Assembly: GCF_902506145.1 (NCBI RefSeq) | Contig: NZ_LR733547.1 | Location: forward strand, 1 to 40,934 | Direction: 5' to 3' | DNA: 40,934 nucleotides | From: Burkholderia sp. 8Y | GTDB taxonomy: Bacteria; Pseudomonadota; Gammaproteobacteria; Burkholderiales; Burkholderiaceae | Shown here: one piece after another, positions 1-8,976 of the stretch | How the letters are laid out: the number at the start of each line of letters is the position of its first letter | Numbering within the stretch: position 1 is the first letter of the stretch | Made by a program: the position numbers and the translations under genes | Notes under the pieces: model-generated | What the model was told of the DNA's origin: nothing | What the model saw: only the letters and a program-made list of their open reading frames with translations | Databases searched by the model: none

Positions 1-2
1 TG

Positions 3-107
3 TTTTATAACCGCAGTCGTCGTCATTCGTCGCTCGACTTCGTATCACCGGTTCAGTTCCTGCAAGACTGGATGAAGGCTCAGCAGACCAAGGACGCGGC
101 CGCATAA
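3..107 (+). CDS. IS3-family transposase, C-terminal end (partial)
   Basis: The frame is open from the window edge and ends at TAA 105-107, giving the last 34 residues of an integrase-core transposase. The string FYNRSRRHSSLDFVSPVQF is the typical end of IS3-family OrfB proteins, where an N-x-x-R-x-H-S-x-L-x-x-x-S-P block follows the last catalytic glutamate. The rest of the gene lies outside the window. The element appears to have inserted into the sensor-kinase gene that follows on the opposite strand, because kinase homology stops within about 20 bases of this stop codon. Family assignment is firm; the IS subgroup is not determined. Confidence 0.85.
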   Translation, partial: FYNRSRRHSSLDFVSPVQFLQDWMKAQQTKDAAA

Positions 108-121
108 CCAGAGGCCTCTGG
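108..121. repeat. 14-bp perfect palindrome after the transposase stop
   Basis: CCAGAGGCCTCTGG reads the same on both strands and begins one base after the transposase stop. It sits where the right end of the IS should be, just before kinase-derived sequence starts. It may be part of the terminal inverted repeat or a junction product. The left end is outside the window, so the match cannot be tested. Confidence 0.4.
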
Positions 122-1032
122 AAGGCGCTTATCGAGGCATATCAGACCGCGGGTGACACGCGAAACTTCGAGCAACTCGTCGATGAGGCCAGTCACATGC
201 TTGACTTGGCGGCGAATCATATTGCTCACTTGGTTGATTCGCTCCTCGTCAGGCTGTCCCCGCAGAAGCGTTCGCCGACAGCGAACTCGGCCGGAACGCC
301 GGCAAAGTCGAAGAAGCGGCGGTTGAGATAGTCGACGTACCCGTCGGACCTCGCCGTCCAGACGGGTTGCGGCAGACTGTCCGTGATGACTCGGAATTGT
401 TGTTCCCCCAACCTCCACACCTCCGAGTCTTCTATCAGCTTTTGGATTGACAGGGTTGCTTGCTGTCGTTCCGCCAGATGGTGCGCAGCCGCCGCTGTGC
501 TTACCTGCAGTTCAGCCTCGAGCGTCCGGGCGTGGCTAGACAGTGTTTCCGTGTCCTCCTGGCATCTGACGCATCGGGTGAAGTCCTCCATGAAGTGCAC
601 AATACATAACAACTCACCACTGGACGACAGTACAGGTGTGTTCTCAATGCGCCAGTAGCGGCCGGAGCCGGCTTGCGAAGTACGGTCGGAGCAATCCAAA
701 AGGATTTGGTGGGAAGACTTCGTCTCAACGACCGTTGCCAACGATGAGCGAACCTTTTCCACGTTGTCCGGACTGCGCTGTGCGAAGCGCCTTTCAAACG
801 CATCCAAGAGTGGGGAGCCGACGATTTCTTGTCGAGGTGTTCCAGCCTCACGAATATAGGCATCGCTGGCCGCGGATATAACGAAGTCCAGGCCAGGAAA
901 CAGAATCAGCATTGGCCTCGGTATCGCGTCAACAAGGTGTCCCGGGTTGCCATGTCGCCAGCCATCGTTCTGACCGGGTTGGGTCGACGAGGTGGAATCT
1001 GAAACGACTTTGCTTAGTCCGGAATCGCGCAT
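122..1032 (-). pseudogene. PAS/HisKA sensor histidine kinase remnant, interrupted by an IS element
   Basis: From 1032 downwards the frame encodes about 250 residues with two PAS-like segments. The first runs from DAIPRPMLILFPGLDFVISA to IVHFMEDFT. A helical linker follows, then a second PAS begins at FRVITDSLPQPVWTARSDGY. At about 270 homology continues in another frame with EERINQVSNMIRRQVKHVTG and LIDELLEVSRVTRGLI, the second half of a HisKA dimerisation helix pair. The H-box helix with the phosphorylated histidine is missing, so an internal deletion plus frameshift has joined PAS to late HisKA. The IS end then removes the HATPase domain. The product cannot be an active kinase. The start at 1032 is the first in-frame ATG and is unverified. 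Confidence 0.75.
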
Positions 1033-1480
1033 GTGTTCACATCCTCACCACAGCAGCGCTTTGCCCGCCAGATGAACGAACAGGCGTTCGCCTGGTTGCG
1101 TCGAATAAAAGAAGTCCGTAGTGGTCTGGCTATTGGAGGCAGTTCCCCAAGCCGCTGCGACTCCCCCTTGGCAGGCGGGGGCACTCTTTCATAGCATACG
1201 TTGAGCCGGAAAGTTCATATAGTTGGGACGCCGTAGATTTCCAGGTGGTCTCGCATGCTACTGCGCGCGCTGACATTTGGTGCAACGTGGAGCGGGCATA
1301 ACCGCGAGCGGCGGGCGGCCGTTCCGGTAGCGGATTCCTTCCGATAGACGAATTGTTCCTGCGGGCGGGCTCTAGCGTGTAAGGTATTAGAACAATGGGG
1401 AAGCGAGGCGACAAGCACTCAACTCAGGTTCGCTAGATGCGGACGAACCGAGCCCGAACGAACGTGCTATCGAGGTTGCG
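1033..1480. other. Intergenic region without a supported gene
   Basis: Short open frames here are low-complexity and lack ribosome-binding sites. The only structure seen is a C5/G5 hairpin at 1163-1181 followed by CACTCTTT, which is too weak to call a terminator. It presumably holds the promoter of the downstream hybrid kinase, but no clear -35/-10 pair is visible. Confidence 0.5.
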
Positions 1481-3661
1481 ATGACAGTGCCAGAGATGCC
1501 CGACCAAGGCCCGTCCGAACGCCTGTCGTTCCCGCCGCTGAATTTCCGCGCTGCGAGGCAACAACTTATAGTCGCGCTAATCGCTTCTGTTGTGGTGCCA
1601 CTGTTGCTCGGCGCGCTGTATGGCTGGCACACGTATGAACGAGCAATCGCGGTGCAGTCCGCGCGTTTAAATCAGCTAGCTTGGGTAGCTGAAAGTAAGC
1701 TCACGGGTCTGCTTGATGTAAGCCGTGAACTCGCTACCCAGGTCGGAGACAGCTACAGGTCAGCCGACATCCGTGGTATCGCGGCAAGAAACGGTACTCT
1801 TCATGCGCGACTAGAGGCGCTTCTATCAGCTCATTCGGAGGTGGCCGCACTGTCCATCGTCGACGGCAGAGGGCGGGTGCTTGCAAGCAGCAAGCGGCTA
1901 CATACTGGGAAGCTACTCGTCGATATGGGCGACTTGCAAGCCGTTCGCGCGGCAGTGCCTAATCTCTACATTTCGCTTCCACAGAGCGACGGGGACGCCG
2001 GAGCGGGTTATGTGAACGTTTTCGTTCCAATGACGACGGTGGAGGGTCACTATGACGGGGCCACAGTTGTTTCCGTCAATCGAGACTACCTGGCGCAGAT
2101 TTGCCACGAGCTCATCGTCGAAAATCCCGCAGTGACTGTCGGACTCTATCGAGAAGACGGAGGCATCTTGATACGGATTCCGACGCCGCGTCTCACGGCG
2201 CCACCATCGAAGCATGCACTCCTCGAGCATGCATTCGCGCGAGACGCGTCTCGCGGCATCATGACCATCGACTCACCACTCGATGGGATTCGGAAGCTTC
2301 TTGCTTACCGGCGCGCGGGGCAGTATCCGGTTTACGCATCTGCCGGGCTTGCCATCACTGACCTCGTTCGAACCTGGGTCCAAGAGGATATGGCAATTGT
2401 CCTTGCTGCATTGCTTCCCTGCGTGGGCCTTTGGTTACTTATCGGATTTTCGCTTCGCCGCCTTCGTGCTGAGGAGACGTCTTGGCGCAACTGGCGTCGC
2501 GAGGTGTCACGACGCCGCTCTGCAGAGGCCTCGACGCGGCAGCTTCAACGCATGGGGGCGCTTGGGAATCTCGTTGCCAGCGTCGCGCATGACTTCAACA
2601 ACCTGTTAATGGTGGTCACTGCGAACATTGAGATTGCCCGTCGCAAGAACTACAACGGCCTTAAGAATGAAGTCGACGCTGTCGAGCGCGCCTCTTCGAG
2701 CGCCCGCGAGCTCGCGCGCCGTCTCATGAGTGTCGCTCGCCGGCAACCGCTCAAGCTGGAGGTCATTCACCCCGAGCAGTGGTTAGTGGAAGCCCGGCCT
2801 CTCATTCAATCCGCTGTTGGGAGCAAGGTTACCCTCATCCTTGAAGTCAATAGCGACGTCTGGACCATCAAGGTCGACCCGTCTGAAATCACCTCTGCTG
2901 TCATCAACATGGCGGTGAATGCGAGGGATGCGATGCCTCAAGGGGGTTCGTTCGTGGTCCGCTGCAAGAATTTCGCACTGGAACATCCGCGATTCGGCTT
3001 ACAAGCTGGGCAGTACGTAGAGTTCTCTTGCCAAGACACCGGCTCCGGAATGAGTCCAGAGGTCGCCCGGCATGCATTTGAACCGCTCTTTACAACAAAG
3101 GAAGCCGGAGCTGGCACGGGGCTTGGACTCGCTCAGGTCTTAGCGATGGCCGAGCAGGCAGGCGGCAAAGCCCGGTTGGAGACGGAGCTTGGCAAAGGCA
3201 CCACTATCTACGTCTATCTGCCACGTTGGAGTGGAGCTGCCACGGAAGTCGGCGAATCAAAACAGATATCGGCCGCCGAAGCAAGCCGTGAGAATCCCAC
3301 GGTGCTGCTCGTGGAAGACAACGAAGAGGTAGCTGCGGGGCTAATGGCGGTGCTAGAGGTTCTTGGCTGCAGCGCGCGTCATGAACCCTCCGGTGACGCC
3401 GCCCTTGAAGTGCTGGAGGCGGGTCAGGACTTCGACCTCGTACTATCTGACATCCAGATGCCAGGCGCGTGCGACGGAATCGGGCTTGTAGAGTGGATAA
3501 AGAAGCACCGCCCGAATCAGGCGGTGACGCTAATGACTGGCTATGCAGCTCATTTTGAGAAAGCCAGAGAACTAGGCGTCTCGGTGCTTTCGAAACCGTT
3601 CAATGCGGACGACCTAAACATGCTGTTGACGGGCGATGCCTTGTCGCGTGAAGGACCGTAG
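1481..3661 (+). CDS. Membrane hybrid sensor histidine kinase with C-terminal receiver
   Basis: This 726-residue protein has a first membrane segment at about 28-48 and a periplasmic region of about 250 residues with Cache-type patterns (SIVDGRGRVLASSK, YVNVFVPM). A second membrane segment lies at 304-326. The phosphoacceptor is H370 in VAHDFNNLL, a variant typical of HDFNN-type kinases often linked to hybrid proteins. The ATPase shows N480 in the N-box, DTGSGM near 519 and GTGLGL near 546. A receiver domain starts near 606 with acidic residues in VEDNEE, phosphoacceptor D657 and conserved K705. It probably senses a small periplasmic ligand and passes phosphate His to Asp internally. No output partner adjoins it, although a lone receiver lies 530 bases downstream. 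Start ATG follows GAGGTTGCG. Confidence 0.9.
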   Translation: MTVPEMPDQGPSERLSFPPLNFRAARQQLIVALIASVVVPLLLGALYGWHTYERAIAVQSARLNQLAWVAESKLTGLLDVSRELATQVGDSYRSADIRGIAARNGTLHARLEALLSAHSEVAALSIVDGRGRVLASSKRLHTGKLLVDMGDLQAVRAAVPNLYISLPQSDGDAGAGYVNVFVPMTTVEGHYDGATVVSVNRDYLAQICHELIVENPAVTVGLYREDGGILIRIPTPRLTAPPSKHALLEHAFARDASRGIMTIDSPLDGIRKLLAYRRAGQYPVYASAGLAITDLVRTWVQEDMAIVLAALLPCVGLWLLIGFSLRRLRAEETSWRNWRREVSRRRSAEASTRQLQRMGALGNLVASVAHDFNNLLMVVTANIEIARRKNYNGLKNEVDAVERASSSARELARRLMSVARRQPLKLEVIHPEQWLVEARPLIQSAVGSKVTLILEVNSDVWTIKVDPSEITSAVINMAVNARDAMPQGGSFVVRCKNFALEHPRFGLQAGQYVEFSCQDTGSGMSPEVARHAFEPLFTTKEAGAGTGLGLAQVLAMAEQAGGKARLETELGKGTTIYVYLPRWSGAATEVGESKQISAAEASRENPTVLLVEDNEEVAAGLMAVLEVLGCSARHEPSGDAALEVLEAGQDFDLVLSDIQMPGACDGIGLVEWIKKHRPNQAVTLMTGYAAHFEKARELGVSVLSKPFNADDLNMLLTGDALSREGP

Positions 3662-4190
3662 CCGTTGAGTAGAGAGCGGCGCATGCGCGTACGGCCCGGC
3701 GGTACAGTAGCCGCCAGAAGCTGAGTAGTTGCCGCTTGGTGCCCGGCATACAGGAGATGTGCGCTATGGCTTAGCGCGCTATGCTGGTTCAGCGTGAGGG
3801 GTGGCGAGGCGGACCGCAAGCGGGCGAGCACTGCCGGTGTTTCGCTGGGGCAACGTTTCTCTGTTCTAGTCAATGGCGTCTAACGCCGTTGCGGAGACTC
3901 ATCAAGCTCAATAAAATTCATGTAGTGCTTGAACGCCGACCGCGTGGATGCTTGCGCAGCCCGCCGCTAGAGCGGGCGTCTCTATTGTCAGCTGCTGTCA
4001 AGAAGTAAGGGCTTTCCTCTCCTGTATGGACGACCGCGGTAGGATGACAACGGTGCTCCGACAAGCTTCAACGCTTTGCGGGTAATTGACAGCCATGATT
4101 ACGTCGCGGCAGTGGGCGTTCTGACGACCGCGCTTGCCGTGTCTGTCGCTGGTCTCGACGAATACTGGCGTCTTTGCGAGCGAACTCACC
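3662..4190. other. Intergenic region between hybrid kinase and receiver gene
   Basis: No frame here looks coding. A hairpin with arms GCCCGC and GCGGGC (3959-3964 and 3972-3977) is followed by a loosely T-rich stretch and could be a weak terminator for upstream transcription. Nothing else was identified. Confidence 0.4.
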
Positions 4191-4538
4191 ATGTCGAAGA
4201 TATTGTTCGTGGACGACAACCGCGACGCAGCCGATGCACTCGCCGACTTAGCAAGGGCGCTTGGACACGTAGCTTCCGTCGCATACGACGGTGCGACAGC
4301 CATCCAAATGACGTCCAGGGAATCGTTCGACCTCGTATGCCTCGATGTCTCTTTGCCGGACGCGGACGGGCGCGACATCTGCCATCAAATTCGCGGAGGC
4401 AGTCGCGCACATGGACGGATTGTCGCAATCACGGGGTACAGTGACCTGCAGCACAGCGACGATATGAAACTGTTCGATGACTGTGTCGTCAAGCCCGTCA
4501 CTGTGGAGCAGCTAGAACGGCTGCTCGCTGACGTCTGA
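4191..4538 (+). CDS. Single-domain response regulator (receiver only)
   Basis: The 115-residue protein is a complete CheY-like receiver with nothing attached. The acidic pair is D8-D9, the phosphoacceptor is D52 in LVCLDVSLPDADG, the switch threonine is T81 in VAITGY and the conserved lysine is K101 before P102. I chose ATG 4191 because MSKILFVDDN is the natural start of a receiver strand; an upstream in-frame ATG at 4134 would add 19 residues unlike the fold. The ribosome-binding site is weak (GCGAG). Such stand-alone receivers work as phosphate shuttles or bind targets directly. The hybrid kinase upstream is the nearest possible partner, but they are over 500 bases apart and no operon is evident. 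Confidence 0.88.
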   Translation: MSKILFVDDNRDAADALADLARALGHVASVAYDGATAIQMTSRESFDLVCLDVSLPDADGRDICHQIRGGSRAHGRIVAITGYSDLQHSDDMKLFDDCVVKPVTVEQLERLLADV

Positions 4539-4708
4539 TGCCCGTTCGCTGAACAGTGATGACCGCAGACGTTATATTGTGTGAGAAGGACATCTAGTAC
4601 GAAGCACGAATCAATTAAGCTGCTGCGGCGCATCGTCGGCGTATAGACGTGCAAGTGTACCGTTGGGCCGCCGCAAAGCCGTCCAAGGCTCGTCCGCCAG
4701 TGCGCCGC

Positions 4709-5128
4709 CTAATCGGAACGCTGAACGACCAATTGTCCGCAAGTTGTTAGAATCCCAGACACCACGGGCAGCATATGCGCGTGCACTCCCCACTGCACGG
4801 CAGCATCCCCCTTGCGCAACTCGTCAGCGTAAGCGCTGAAGAACGCTGAGCAGATGATATCGGGCCGTTCGCCATCGGCAGCAGGGCCGACGAAGTAGCC
4901 CGCGAATTTCCACACGCAGTAGTGCAGTGCTGCCTTCGTTAGTCGGACCCACGGCTCATTCTCACGGCCGACGAAGCTACGCTCTACTTCACCTACCGTT
5001 TGCCGAAGCACGCCGGCGAGCGGTTGAGGAATTCCTAGCCTGACGTAGGCTGAACTTCCGCTTCCCACATGGCACCTCGACCAGTTACATTCCGTTTTTT
5101 TTGATGTGGAAGAGCTACCGGTGACCAA
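4709..5128 (-). CDS. Hypothetical protein, uncertain
   Basis: An open frame of up to 139 codons, not recognised. The C-terminal 105 residues look protein-like (LGIPQPLAGVLRQTVGEVER, ALHYCVWKFAGYFVG, SAFFSAYADELR), with alternating hydrophobic and charged helices. The first 30 residues look like untranslated sequence. The furthest start codon is TTG without a Shine-Dalgarno, so the true start is probably an internal GTG. It lies upstream of nothing obviously related. It may be a real small helical protein or a degraded one. Confidence 0.35.
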   Translation of the reverse strand: MVTGSSSTSKKTECNWSRCHVGSGSSAYVRLGIPQPLAGVLRQTVGEVERSFVGRENEPWVRLTKAALHYCVWKFAGYFVGPAADGERPDIICSAFFSAYADELRKGDAAVQWGVHAHMLPVVSGILTTCGQLVVQRSD

Positions 5129-5261
5129 AGGTCAGTCGCCCTCGTGTCCCCGCACGCCATGGTGAGCTCTGCGGTCCCTCTATGCATCAAGGGTACGCAC
5201 CTCCGCATTCCCGGACCGCACGAAACGCTTGCGCCAGCTAGCTCGAAGAAATGCGCATAGC

Positions 5262-5714
5262 CTAGTTTGCGGTTTTGGCCAGACGACGAATGAGCCGCGC
5301 AACGGTGGCCAGCTCCGCATCTCGTACTCGACAGCGGGGCGCACTGCTCAGTTGAGTGTCGTAAACAATCAATGCTTCGCGCAGCGCCTCATAGTCAGCG
5401 GCGCCCAACCCCACCCCACCGTCGGGAGATGCATCTGAATACACATGCACCAACGCAATATAGGCCTTTCGCACGAGCTCCACTTTCGAGTCTTCGTATC
5501 CGGCTGCGCAAAGCTGTTCAGAGATAAGGATTTGCTGCGCGAGCAAAGTAAGTAGGCTTGTTGTTGCGCTTCCGCGACTTAGCGCATCTAGAGCAATAAG
5601 TGCCTTGAGCGGGAGTGAGTCGGAACTCTTTGCATCGACGCCTCCTACCAGCGACTCAGGAAGGCGCGATACCGCCTTCCTGACTGCTTTCAAATTTGCG
5701 GTGTCGCTTATCAT
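5262..5714 (-). CDS. Conserved-looking helical hypothetical protein
   Basis: A 150-residue, mostly helical, soluble protein with no signal peptide or membrane segment. The central stretch ALIALDALSRGSATTSLLTL, then AQQILISEQLCAAGYED and the C-terminal VRDAELATVARLIRRL, resembles small Burkholderia proteins that automatic pipelines often label Fis-family regulators without a visible helix-turn-helix. That resemblance is from memory and does not establish a function. The ATG lies inside a 17-bp palindrome (5707-5723), which suggests control at the start site. No Shine-Dalgarno is visible, so the transcript may be leaderless or the start may differ. Confidence 0.6.
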   Translation of the reverse strand: MISDTANLKAVRKAVSRLPESLVGGVDAKSSDSLPLKALIALDALSRGSATTSLLTLLAQQILISEQLCAAGYEDSKVELVRKAYIALVHVYSDASPDGGVGLGAADYEALREALIVYDTQLSSAPRCRVRDAELATVARLIRRLAKTAN

Positions 5715-5723
5715 AATGATAAG
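5707..5723. promoter_or_regulatory. Palindrome overlapping a start codon
   Basis: CTTATCAT-A-ATGATAAG is a perfect inverted repeat with 8-base arms and a one-base centre. The ATG of the minus-strand gene ending at 5262 lies within one arm (5712-5714). It fits an operator for a dimeric repressor, perhaps autogenous, or a hairpin blocking initiation. Function is inferred. Confidence 0.5.
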
Positions 5724-5768
5724 TATTAAGCTGAAGAATGGTCCGCCAGCACTCGCAATTTATTGTAC

Positions 5769-6077
5769 CTAGATTCCGGAACGGAACCATTTCAATGTGG
5801 CTTCAAGGAGTCTACGTGAAGGGCCGTCCCGCGTCGCTGCAGGCAAGGCACTAAAGGCCCAAGCCGCGATATCAATCGCGTGCTTCCCATTCGCTCTTAC
5901 ATGGGAGCCTGCGACGCGAGTGCGCTGGTCGCACATGTCAAGAGACGCCCGAATCGGCAGATACGTTAATAACGGGTCATACGCACCGTTCGGAGACGGC
6001 GTGTCGAATCGGCCTCGGAATGCTTTAGCGTTCGCTCGACGCACGCGACGGACGTGGTCTTGCCGTGCACGGCTCAC
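5769..6077 (-). CDS. Hypothetical protein, uncertain
   Basis: A 102-codon frame with a GTG start, not recognised. The segments DPLLTYLPIRASLDMCDQ and DIAAWAFSALPAATRDGPS look like folded protein, but the N-terminus is arginine-rich and no ribosome-binding site is visible. It may be the distal part of a minus-strand series with the frames at 6185 and 6491. There is no evidence of function. Confidence 0.3.
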   Translation of the reverse strand: MSRARQDHVRRVRRANAKAFRGRFDTPSPNGAYDPLLTYLPIRASLDMCDQRTRVAGSHVRANGKHAIDIAAWAFSALPAATRDGPSRRLLEATLKWFRSGI

Positions 6078-6184
6078 GTCTGAAGCGCTGTCGTTTTGAT
6101 GCGAGTACGCCAGCGGCGCCGCCTCAGCAATCCATGACGAACGCGTTAAGTGCGCGGAAAGATGCCGCCCCAGCTGTCGAGAGA

Positions 6185-6424
6185 TTATGCGGCTGAGGAC
6201 GGCTCATCTATCCGCCGAAGTAATCGGTTTAGCCGAATTCGCTGTGCGGGTATCAGTCCGGGCGTCGACAGTGCTTGTACCACCCGCTGACGCCAATAAG
6301 TCCGTGCAAAGGTGCTGTGAGCACCTTCTCCAGCAAGGATGCGTTCCAGGTGCTGAGTTTCAGCGTCAACGCTCAAGACGTTGCCGGCCCGTCCGCCGAG
6401 TGCGTACTTCGAGGCTTTTTTCAT
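6185..6424 (-). CDS. Small hypothetical protein
   Basis: A 79-residue basic protein starting at an ATG preceded by GGGGACAAATAA, which offers a possible Shine-Dalgarno. The C-terminal half (VVQALSTPGLIPAQRIRLNR, LLRRIDE) is helical with regularly spaced arginines. No domain is recognised. It sits between two other uncertain minus-strand frames and has no recognisable partner. Confidence 0.45.
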   Translation of the reverse strand: MKKASKYALGGRAGNVLSVDAETQHLERILAGEGAHSTFARTYWRQRVVQALSTPGLIPAQRIRLNRLLRRIDEPSSAA

Positions 6425-6490
6425 TTATTTGTCCCCGTGTGCAGCATATTGGCGTACGAACGTCTTCGCCGCAGGCACTACTTATGCACT

Positions 6491-6865
6491 TCAGTGTAAA
6501 GCGTTTACCGGTACAAAACAGGTTCGGTGTTCCCCGGATACGCGTCGTTCGCTAGGGGTTTGCAATCCAGGAGGCAGCTTGCGTGGCAAGCGTCTCCTGT
6601 ACGTACCGAGGAACGCGATAGCCATCGCGGCTGTGTACTCGAGCTGAGCGCATAGTGCGAGAGGTCCCGGGCGCCGTTGCAGGCCGCAAGTGCGGGTCGG
6701 GGTCGACCAGTCGTCCCCGCCACGTTCCGCTGCCTCCTCATGAGCCACTGCCCGCGCTATGGCCTGCCATGGGGCGGTCTGCTTCTTCTGTCGGACCGCT
6801 ATTCCATGGGGCGTAAGGCGAACCGGCGCGACAAGCGGTGCAACTTGTGCGGTGGCGATATACAT
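6491..6865 (-). CDS. Hypothetical protein, uncertain
   Basis: A 124-codon minus-strand frame downstream of the diguanylate cyclase, not recognised. The first 50 residues (MYIATAQVAPLVAPVRLTPH, then APWQAIARAVAHEEAAERGG) could be real protein. The rest is rich in Arg, Pro and Cys and less convincing. No Shine-Dalgarno precedes the ATG. It may be a short gene whose true end is in another frame. Confidence 0.3.
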   Translation of the reverse strand: MYIATAQVAPLVAPVRLTPHGIAVRQKKQTAPWQAIARAVAHEEAAERGGDDWSTPTRTCGLQRRPGPLALCAQLEYTAAMAIAFLGTYRRRLPRKLPPGLQTPSERRVSGEHRTCFVPVNALH

Positions 6866-6913
6866 GACGGCGCAGATACCCGTCGATGATTTAAGTGTTG
6901 CCGCCGGCGACCT

Positions 6914-8497
6914 CTAGCAAGTGGCTTCGTCCGAGGCACGAGTCACCCTGTTGCGGCCAGCCTGCTTCGCCGCATAGAGAGCTTCGTCGGCGAGCCGCAG
7001 GGCTGCAGCGAGGCTATTGTCCGGTCGCGGGCTGCAGACAACGTAACCAATGCTCACTGTTATTGGCGGTTGTGCGCGATGCCGCTCGAGCCTTCCAGAC
7101 TCTGCTTCGATGTCCGCTCGTATCGCCTCGGCCACAGTCGCGGCGTGCTTGTCGTCTGTGCCCAGCAACGCTACTACGAACTCCTCACCCCCGTACCTCG
7201 CCGCAACGTCGCTGCCGCGCCGTGCATGCAAGGACAGGCAGTCGGCAATGAGGCGCAAGGCCTCGTCGCCCGCATTGTGACCGAACGCATCGTTGTAAGC
7301 CTTGAAGTTGTCTGCATCGACGAACAGGATGCCGACTCGCTGTCCGTTTATGCTTGCGACGGCCCACGTGTCTTCGAGCACTGCATCCAGCGCGCGGCGG
7401 TTCGCTAGGCCCGTCAATCCGTCCGTATCAGCCATCTTGCGAAGCTCTGTTTGCGCGAAGTCGCGCTCCCTAAGGGCGATGGCGAGCAGCCAAACCGCAA
7501 CCATGAAGGAGCTAGTGACGACAATAACAAGCGCTCCAACGATGGTTGACCGTTGTCTCCACTCGGCCGTTATGTCCTGAAGGGCGGGAGCAACAGAAAC
7601 TATGAGGTTGCTACGTGGGACGTGTGAGAAAGTAAATAAGCGGGTAACCCCATCCACAGGCGACACCGCTTCGTAGGAGCCTCGGTCTGCTGCTAGCATC
7701 TGAGCGAACGTATTAGACGAAATTTTCGGCGCAGCACTTATAGCCAGGGCCGGGTTTCGTGCAAGCAATGCTCCGTCACTCTCTATGACAAACGCGGACC
7801 CGTGCGGCCCTACGCTAAGCTTGCTGAGCATCTGATGGAAGTATTTGACGTCGATAGCGATGAGGGCGACGCCCGCGAAGTCGCCGCGTTCATCGGTGAG
7901 TCGTCTACTCAAGGCGATTGATAAGACGCCCTCCCTGATGCGCGACCGGAAGGGTGCGGACACGTAGAGCCCGACGTTTTGGCTTCTGTTATGAACGCGG
8001 AAATAGTCGCGGTCCGCAAAGCTGCCGCGAAAGGTTTTCCCGTGTGGTTCCTCGAATATGTAGCCGCGGGCGTCCATCGCGTAGATACCGCTAATAAATC
8101 CGGCGGCAGTCGAGCGGTCGAAAAGTACTCGGCGGCGGATTTCTGCCGGTAGCGCCATGACAGTCGGGTCCTTGATTCCGTCGACAATGGCGCTTAGCGC
8201 AAGGTCGTATACTTCAATGCTGCGCGCGATATCGCCTGTCAGCGCCGTCACGACGTTGGCCGAGGTCTGTCGCGCTCGCTCGACCGCGTCGTGACGAGCT
8301 TCCCCGAGCACTAACACCGTCGCCCCGAAGACCAGCAAGCTCATCACACTGGCTGCGATAGCTAGCCAGAACGGGCGGTGCAACACGTAGAGGATTCCGA
8401 TGCGAAAGCCGGGTGGGCGCCCGGGCGGCCGACGCTGGTCGCAGCGCAGGTCTCTTTCTCTTCCTGAATCGCCCCTGAGGTTGAGCTTACTCCGCAA
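6914..8497 (-). CDS. Membrane diguanylate cyclase with periplasmic Cache domain
   Basis: The 527-residue protein has membrane segments at about 44-65 and 319-342 bracketing a periplasmic dCache-like sensor (GIYAMDARGYIFEE, FADRDYFRVH, YVSAPFRSR). A GGDEF domain follows from about 350. The active-site motif is GGEEF at 436-440, metal-binding aspartates lie in LFVDADNFKAYND, and an RxxD inhibitory site (RGSD, 427-430) sits five residues upstream, so product inhibition by c-di-GMP is expected. It should make c-di-GMP from two GTP in response to an extracellular ligand. The start codon is TTG, supported by AAAGGAG six bases upstream. The first 40 residues are unusually basic. It is monocistronic; the lone receiver at 8977 is divergent. 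Confidence 0.92.
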   Translation of the reverse strand: MRSKLNLRGDSGRERDLRCDQRRPPGRPPGFRIGILYVLHRPFWLAIAASVMSLLVFGATVLVLGEARHDAVERARQTSANVVTALTGDIARSIEVYDLALSAIVDGIKDPTVMALPAEIRRRVLFDRSTAAGFISGIYAMDARGYIFEEPHGKTFRGSFADRDYFRVHNRSQNVGLYVSAPFRSRIREGVLSIALSRRLTDERGDFAGVALIAIDVKYFHQMLSKLSVGPHGSAFVIESDGALLARNPALAISAAPKISSNTFAQMLAADRGSYEAVSPVDGVTRLFTFSHVPRSNLIVSVAPALQDITAEWRQRSTIVGALVIVVTSSFMVAVWLLAIALRERDFAQTELRKMADTDGLTGLANRRALDAVLEDTWAVASINGQRVGILFVDADNFKAYNDAFGHNAGDEALRLIADCLSLHARRGSDVAARYGGEEFVVALLGTDDKHAATVAEAIRADIEAESGRLERHRAQPPITVSIGYVVCSPRPDNSLAAALRLADEALYAAKQAGRNRVTRASDEATC

Positions 8498-8976
8498 CGT
8501 GGCTCCTTTGTCTTGTACGAATGCCCCTTAGTGGGTACCGCCGCTGCGCAGTTGGGAAGGGGATGTTTCGGGCCATTCGTCACGCCCTTGTCTGCTAGAG
8601 CACGCCTTTGGCGGCACGCGAGCGAAATTTCAGTTGTCGGCAGCGAAACGACCAACAGTAGCTATTCTATACGGCGCTCTTGTGCCAATAACCCAGCGCC
8701 GCACGCCTGGACGACTGGCGGGGGACGTCCGTCCGTTAGCCAGTATTCGTGTCGTACCGTCAGTGCGCGATGCATTGTGCAGGCCGTCCAAGTGATTGCA
8801 CCATGGCACGGGTGAACGCAACCAAATCTGCGGGTGCCCGTTGTCGAGGACAACTTCGGCTCGTGTCAAGCACGGCGCGCAATCCCACTGCACCCGGGAG
8901 CGAAGTAAACGCTCGTTTCGACGCGGACCGCGGCACACCGATTGCGCCTCCACAAGTGTTCTCTCGCGGTGTTTCT
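8498..8976. other. Divergent intergenic region
   Basis: This separates the diguanylate cyclase (minus) from a receiver gene (plus). A plus-strand frame open from 8749 runs into the receiver, but its first 76 codons are not receiver-like, so I treat it as untranslated. No operator or clear promoter was found. It must hold two divergent promoters if both genes are expressed. Confidence 0.4.

Noticed and set aside
129..214. Residues 129-214 of the protein at 34897-37191 as evidence for a DnaJ chaperone (coordinates here are residues)
   Set aside because: There is no J-domain with HPD and no C-terminal substrate-binding domain; only the zinc-type repeats are shared.
1163..1181. C5/G5 hairpin as an intrinsic terminator
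   Set aside because: Five base pairs with a nine-base loop and only three T residues after it; no gene ends nearby on the plus strand.
8749..8976. N-terminal extension of the receiver protein from an upstream ATG
   Set aside because: The 76 extra residues are low in structure and unlike any sensor domain; the receiver fold starts exactly at ATG 8977.
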